Shown: positions 3,731 through 5,632 of the stretch, piece by piece
How positions within the stretch are numbered: position 1 is the first letter of the stretch
Layout of the letters: each line of letters begins with the position of its first letter
NCBI GenBank assembly: GCA_030596245.1
Contig: JAUVKN010000277.1
Span: 1 to 5,632 of the forward strand
Direction: 5' to 3'
Source of the DNA: Bacteroidia bacterium
GTDB lineage: Bacteria > Bacteroidota > Bacteroidia > Bacteroidales > GCA-2748055
Length of the DNA: 5,632 nucleotides
Notes under the pieces: generated by a model
Told to the model about the DNA's origin: nothing
What the model saw: only the letters and a program-made list of their open reading frames with translations
The model's database searches: none
Made by a program: the position numbers and the translations under genes

Positions 3731-5632
3731 CTACTTGGCCAGCAAGGCTTTCATGGCTTCCACATTACGTGGATTGATGACGCTTTTGGAATCCGGAGTG
3801 TATAAGAATTCAAATAGTCCGCTATAATGTTCCTCTACTTTGGGCCGAATGATCTTATAAGTGGGGTTCATTAATTTGTTCTCAATGGTGAAGCCCTCCT
3901 CCAGTATCCCGATATTGGCAGGGATCCATCGTTGGGGGAACAAATCCCCATATTTCCCATTGGACCGGTATTCCCTCACCTCGCTATCCACCAGGGAGAG
4001 ACAGGCGTCTATTCCTTCCTCAGAATCAGTGGCAACCCCCTTCTCTTTCAAATAGCGATTTAGCGCTTCCGGATTAGGATATACCAAAGCCACAGTATAG
4101 GGATTCTGGTTGTTGTGCAGCAGACACTGATCGATGAATTCGGATTGATCAGTAAAAGCCTCTTCAATTCCTTCCGGACTGTATTTCTCACCATCATCGG
4201 CGATCAACAGACTTTTATACCTCCCCAACACATAGAGAAATCCATCCTTGTCCATATATCCCATATCACCGGTATACAACCAATCCTCCTTGATTGTATC
4301 TGATGTGGCCTCCTCATTTTTCCAGTAGCCCATCATTACATTCTTACCCCTGATCACTATCTCACCCTTCTCACCCATGGGTAATTCATCTCCCTCATCA
4401 TTGCATATCCTTATCTCCAGGTTTTCAGGGATCACCCCGGAAGCCCCCAGCTTATGAATTTCAGGACTGTTGGCACTGATGATCGGGCTCGCTTCTGTGA
4501 GTCCGTATCCCTGATACATGGGTATGCCAATGGCGTAGAAGAACCTTTGAAGCTCAATATCCAGCAAGGCCCCACCTCCAATGAAAAATTTCATATTGCC
4601 TCCCATGGCATTTCGTACTTTCTTGAAAACAACCGCATCAAAAAGCGCATATATGGGTTTTAAAAGGGCTTTCAGTCCTTTACCCCTGTTCCAGCCAATG
4701 CCATTGTACCGGTAAGCAATTTTCAGTCCGGACTTAAACAGTGCGTAGGTAAAATTACCTTTGGCCCGGACACCACTTTCAATGTTGTTCCTGAAATTCT
4801 TGGCCAGGGTAGGGACGCTGAACATAATGTCCGGTTTAATCTCCTGGATGTTCTTCGAAATGTTTTTTCTGGTTTCAAAGGAAGTTTTCCCCATCTCCAG
4901 TGTCGCTATGCTTGCGCCGTAGGCCATCATGGTAAACAATCCTGCCGTATGTGCAAAGCTGTGGTCCCACGGTAAAAAGAGGAACATCTTATAATCTTGC
5001 GGAATGGTTAACACTGTCAGGGCCTGCTCAGTATTTGAAGTGTAGTTTCTCTGACTCAACATGATACCCTTAGGATCGGCAGTGGTGCCAGAAGTATAAC
5101 AGATATTTGCAATATCATCGGGTTGCACAGACTCATACCTCTTTTTAAAAGACTCAAAGTCATTTTCGAGCAACTTTTTACCCGCTTCTATAAGGTCTCC
5201 CATATATACCTCCGTCTCATCATACTTCTCCTTAGGATCCATCAGGATGATCTTTTCCAGATCAGGAAGCTCGTTTTTAATGGCATCTATTTTTGCAACC
5301 TGACTGCCGGAAACCACCATGATCCGGGTTCCGGAGTGCTTGAGCCTGAATGTGAGATCGGCAGGTTCATTCAGTTGGATGGAGAGAGGAACATCAATGG
5401 CCCCCAGATAAAACATCCCCATTTCAGCAACCACCCACCAGGCCCTTCCTTCGGCTAAAAGAGCAAGCCGGTCACCTTTTTTTACGCCAATGGTCATCAT
5501 CCCGGCAGCAAACTGATATACAAGCTCTTTCATCTCTTTATAAGTGGTGGGTTGAAAGGTTCCATCTCTCTTCTCCCACATATAGGGATTGCTTGAAAAT
5601 TTTTCAACGTTCTCTTCAAAAAACTGTATTAA
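3731..5632 (-). CDS. Long-chain fatty acid--CoA ligase (AMP-forming acyl-CoA synthetase), start beyond the window edge
   Basis: Activates fatty acids with ATP and CoA to acyl-CoA, AMP and PPi, feeding lipid synthesis or beta-oxidation; cytoplasmic or peripheral at the membrane. The frame is open through the right edge: 17 codons precede the ATG at 5579-5581 and read as normal family N-terminus (FFEENVEKFSSNPYMWEKRD), so that ATG is internal and the true start is outside. There are 633 visible residues, close to full length. Motifs in visible numbering: AMP-binding P-loop YTSGTTADPKG (179-189, with Ala where Gly is usual), PWDHSFAHTAG (221-231), GYGLTEASP (375-383), YTGDMG (453-458), hinge GRYKSLLIADDGEKYSPEGI (470-489), and a C-terminal NPTYKIIRPKVEEHY with the likely adenylation lysine at 593. 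This matches the ACSL/FadD15-like branch. Substrate chain length cannot be read from sequence. It is convergent with the LRR gene, with only 45 bp between stop codons. Confidence 0.93.
   Translation of the reverse strand, partial: LIQFFEENVEKFSSNPYMWEKRDGTFQPTTYKEMKELVYQFAAGMMTIGVKKGDRLALLAEGRAWWVVAEMGMFYLGAIDVPLSIQLNEPADLTFRLKHSGTRIMVVSGSQVAKIDAIKNELPDLEKIILMDPKEKYDETEVYMGDLIEAGKKLLENDFESFKKRYESVQPDDIANICYTSGTTADPKGIMLSQRNYTSNTEQALTVLTIPQDYKMFLFLPWDHSFAHTAGLFTMMAYGASIATLEMGKTSFETRKNISKNIQEIKPDIMFSVPTLAKNFRNNIESGVRAKGNFTYALFKSGLKIAYRYNGIGWNRGKGLKALLKPIYALFDAVVFKKVRNAMGGNMKFFIGGGALLDIELQRFFYAIGIPMYQGYGLTEASPIISANSPEIHKLGASGVIPENLEIRICNDEGDELPMGEKGEIVIRGKNVMMGYWKNEEATSDTIKEDWLYTGDMGYMDKDGFLYVLGRYKSLLIADDGEKYSPEGIEEAFTDQSEFIDQCLLHNNQNPYTVALVYPNPEALNRYLKEKGVATDSEEGIDACLSLVDSEVREYRSNGKYGDLFPQRWIPANIGILEEGFTIENKLMNPTYKIIRPKVEEHYSGLFEFLYTPDSKSVINPRNVEAMKALLAK

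Noticed and set aside
5123..5458. 111-codon plus-strand open frame opposite the acyl-CoA synthetase
   Set aside because: Fully antisense to a strongly conserved coding region, with no recognisable family.
5579..5581. ATG at 5581 as the acyl-CoA synthetase start
   Set aside because: The frame continues 17 codons to the window edge and those codons match the usual N-terminus of the family, so the gene is simply cut by the edge.

Overview
The window looks like a chromosomal segment from a Bacteroidota organism, probably an environmental Bacteroidales- or Marinilabiliales-like lineage, though the exact taxon cannot be read from the sequence. The evidence is a DUF3078 outer-membrane-type protein, a TTTG-N20-TAnnTTTG promoter of the kind read by the Bacteroidota primary sigma factor, A-rich start regions without Shine-Dalgarno sequences, and moderate GC content. 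There is no sign of a mobile element, CRISPR array, phage gene, tRNA or rRNA.

Layout from left to right. Positions 1-797 (minus strand) hold the first 265 residues of an O-acetylhomoserine sulfhydrylase (MetY type), cut by the left edge. Positions 798-1199 are its regulatory leader. They contain a strong promoter (1081-1112), a complete SAM-I (S-box) riboswitch aptamer (953-1053) whose P1, P2a, P2b, P3, P4 and pseudoknot can all be paired by eye, a possible 21-codon leader ORF containing Met-Ser-Met-Ser (876-941), a 17-bp interrupted hairpin (835-889) and a 7-bp tandem repeat next to the start codon. Positions 1200-2574 (minus strand) hold two closely spaced genes, probably one operon: a small SRPBCC/START-fold protein followed by a secreted DUF3078 beta-barrel-type protein. 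Positions 2575-2797 are a divergent intergenic region. Positions 2798-3685 (plus strand) encode a 295-residue protein that joins a J-domain-like HPD segment to four exact 22-residue leucine-rich repeats. A likely intrinsic terminator follows at 3693-3727. Positions 3731-5632 (minus strand) hold a long-chain acyl-CoA synthetase whose start lies just beyond the right edge.

Most of the window is ordinary metabolic and envelope housekeeping. The clearest regulatory story is metY: transcription from the Bacteroidota-type promoter enters a SAM-sensing aptamer about 20 nt later, so methionine/cysteine sulfhydrylation should be reduced when SAM is plentiful. How the aptamer controls expression is not obvious, because no hairpin plus T-run follows it. 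The leader ORF and the large hairpin between aptamer and start codon are the parts most worth a second look, together with the J-like/LRR fusion protein.
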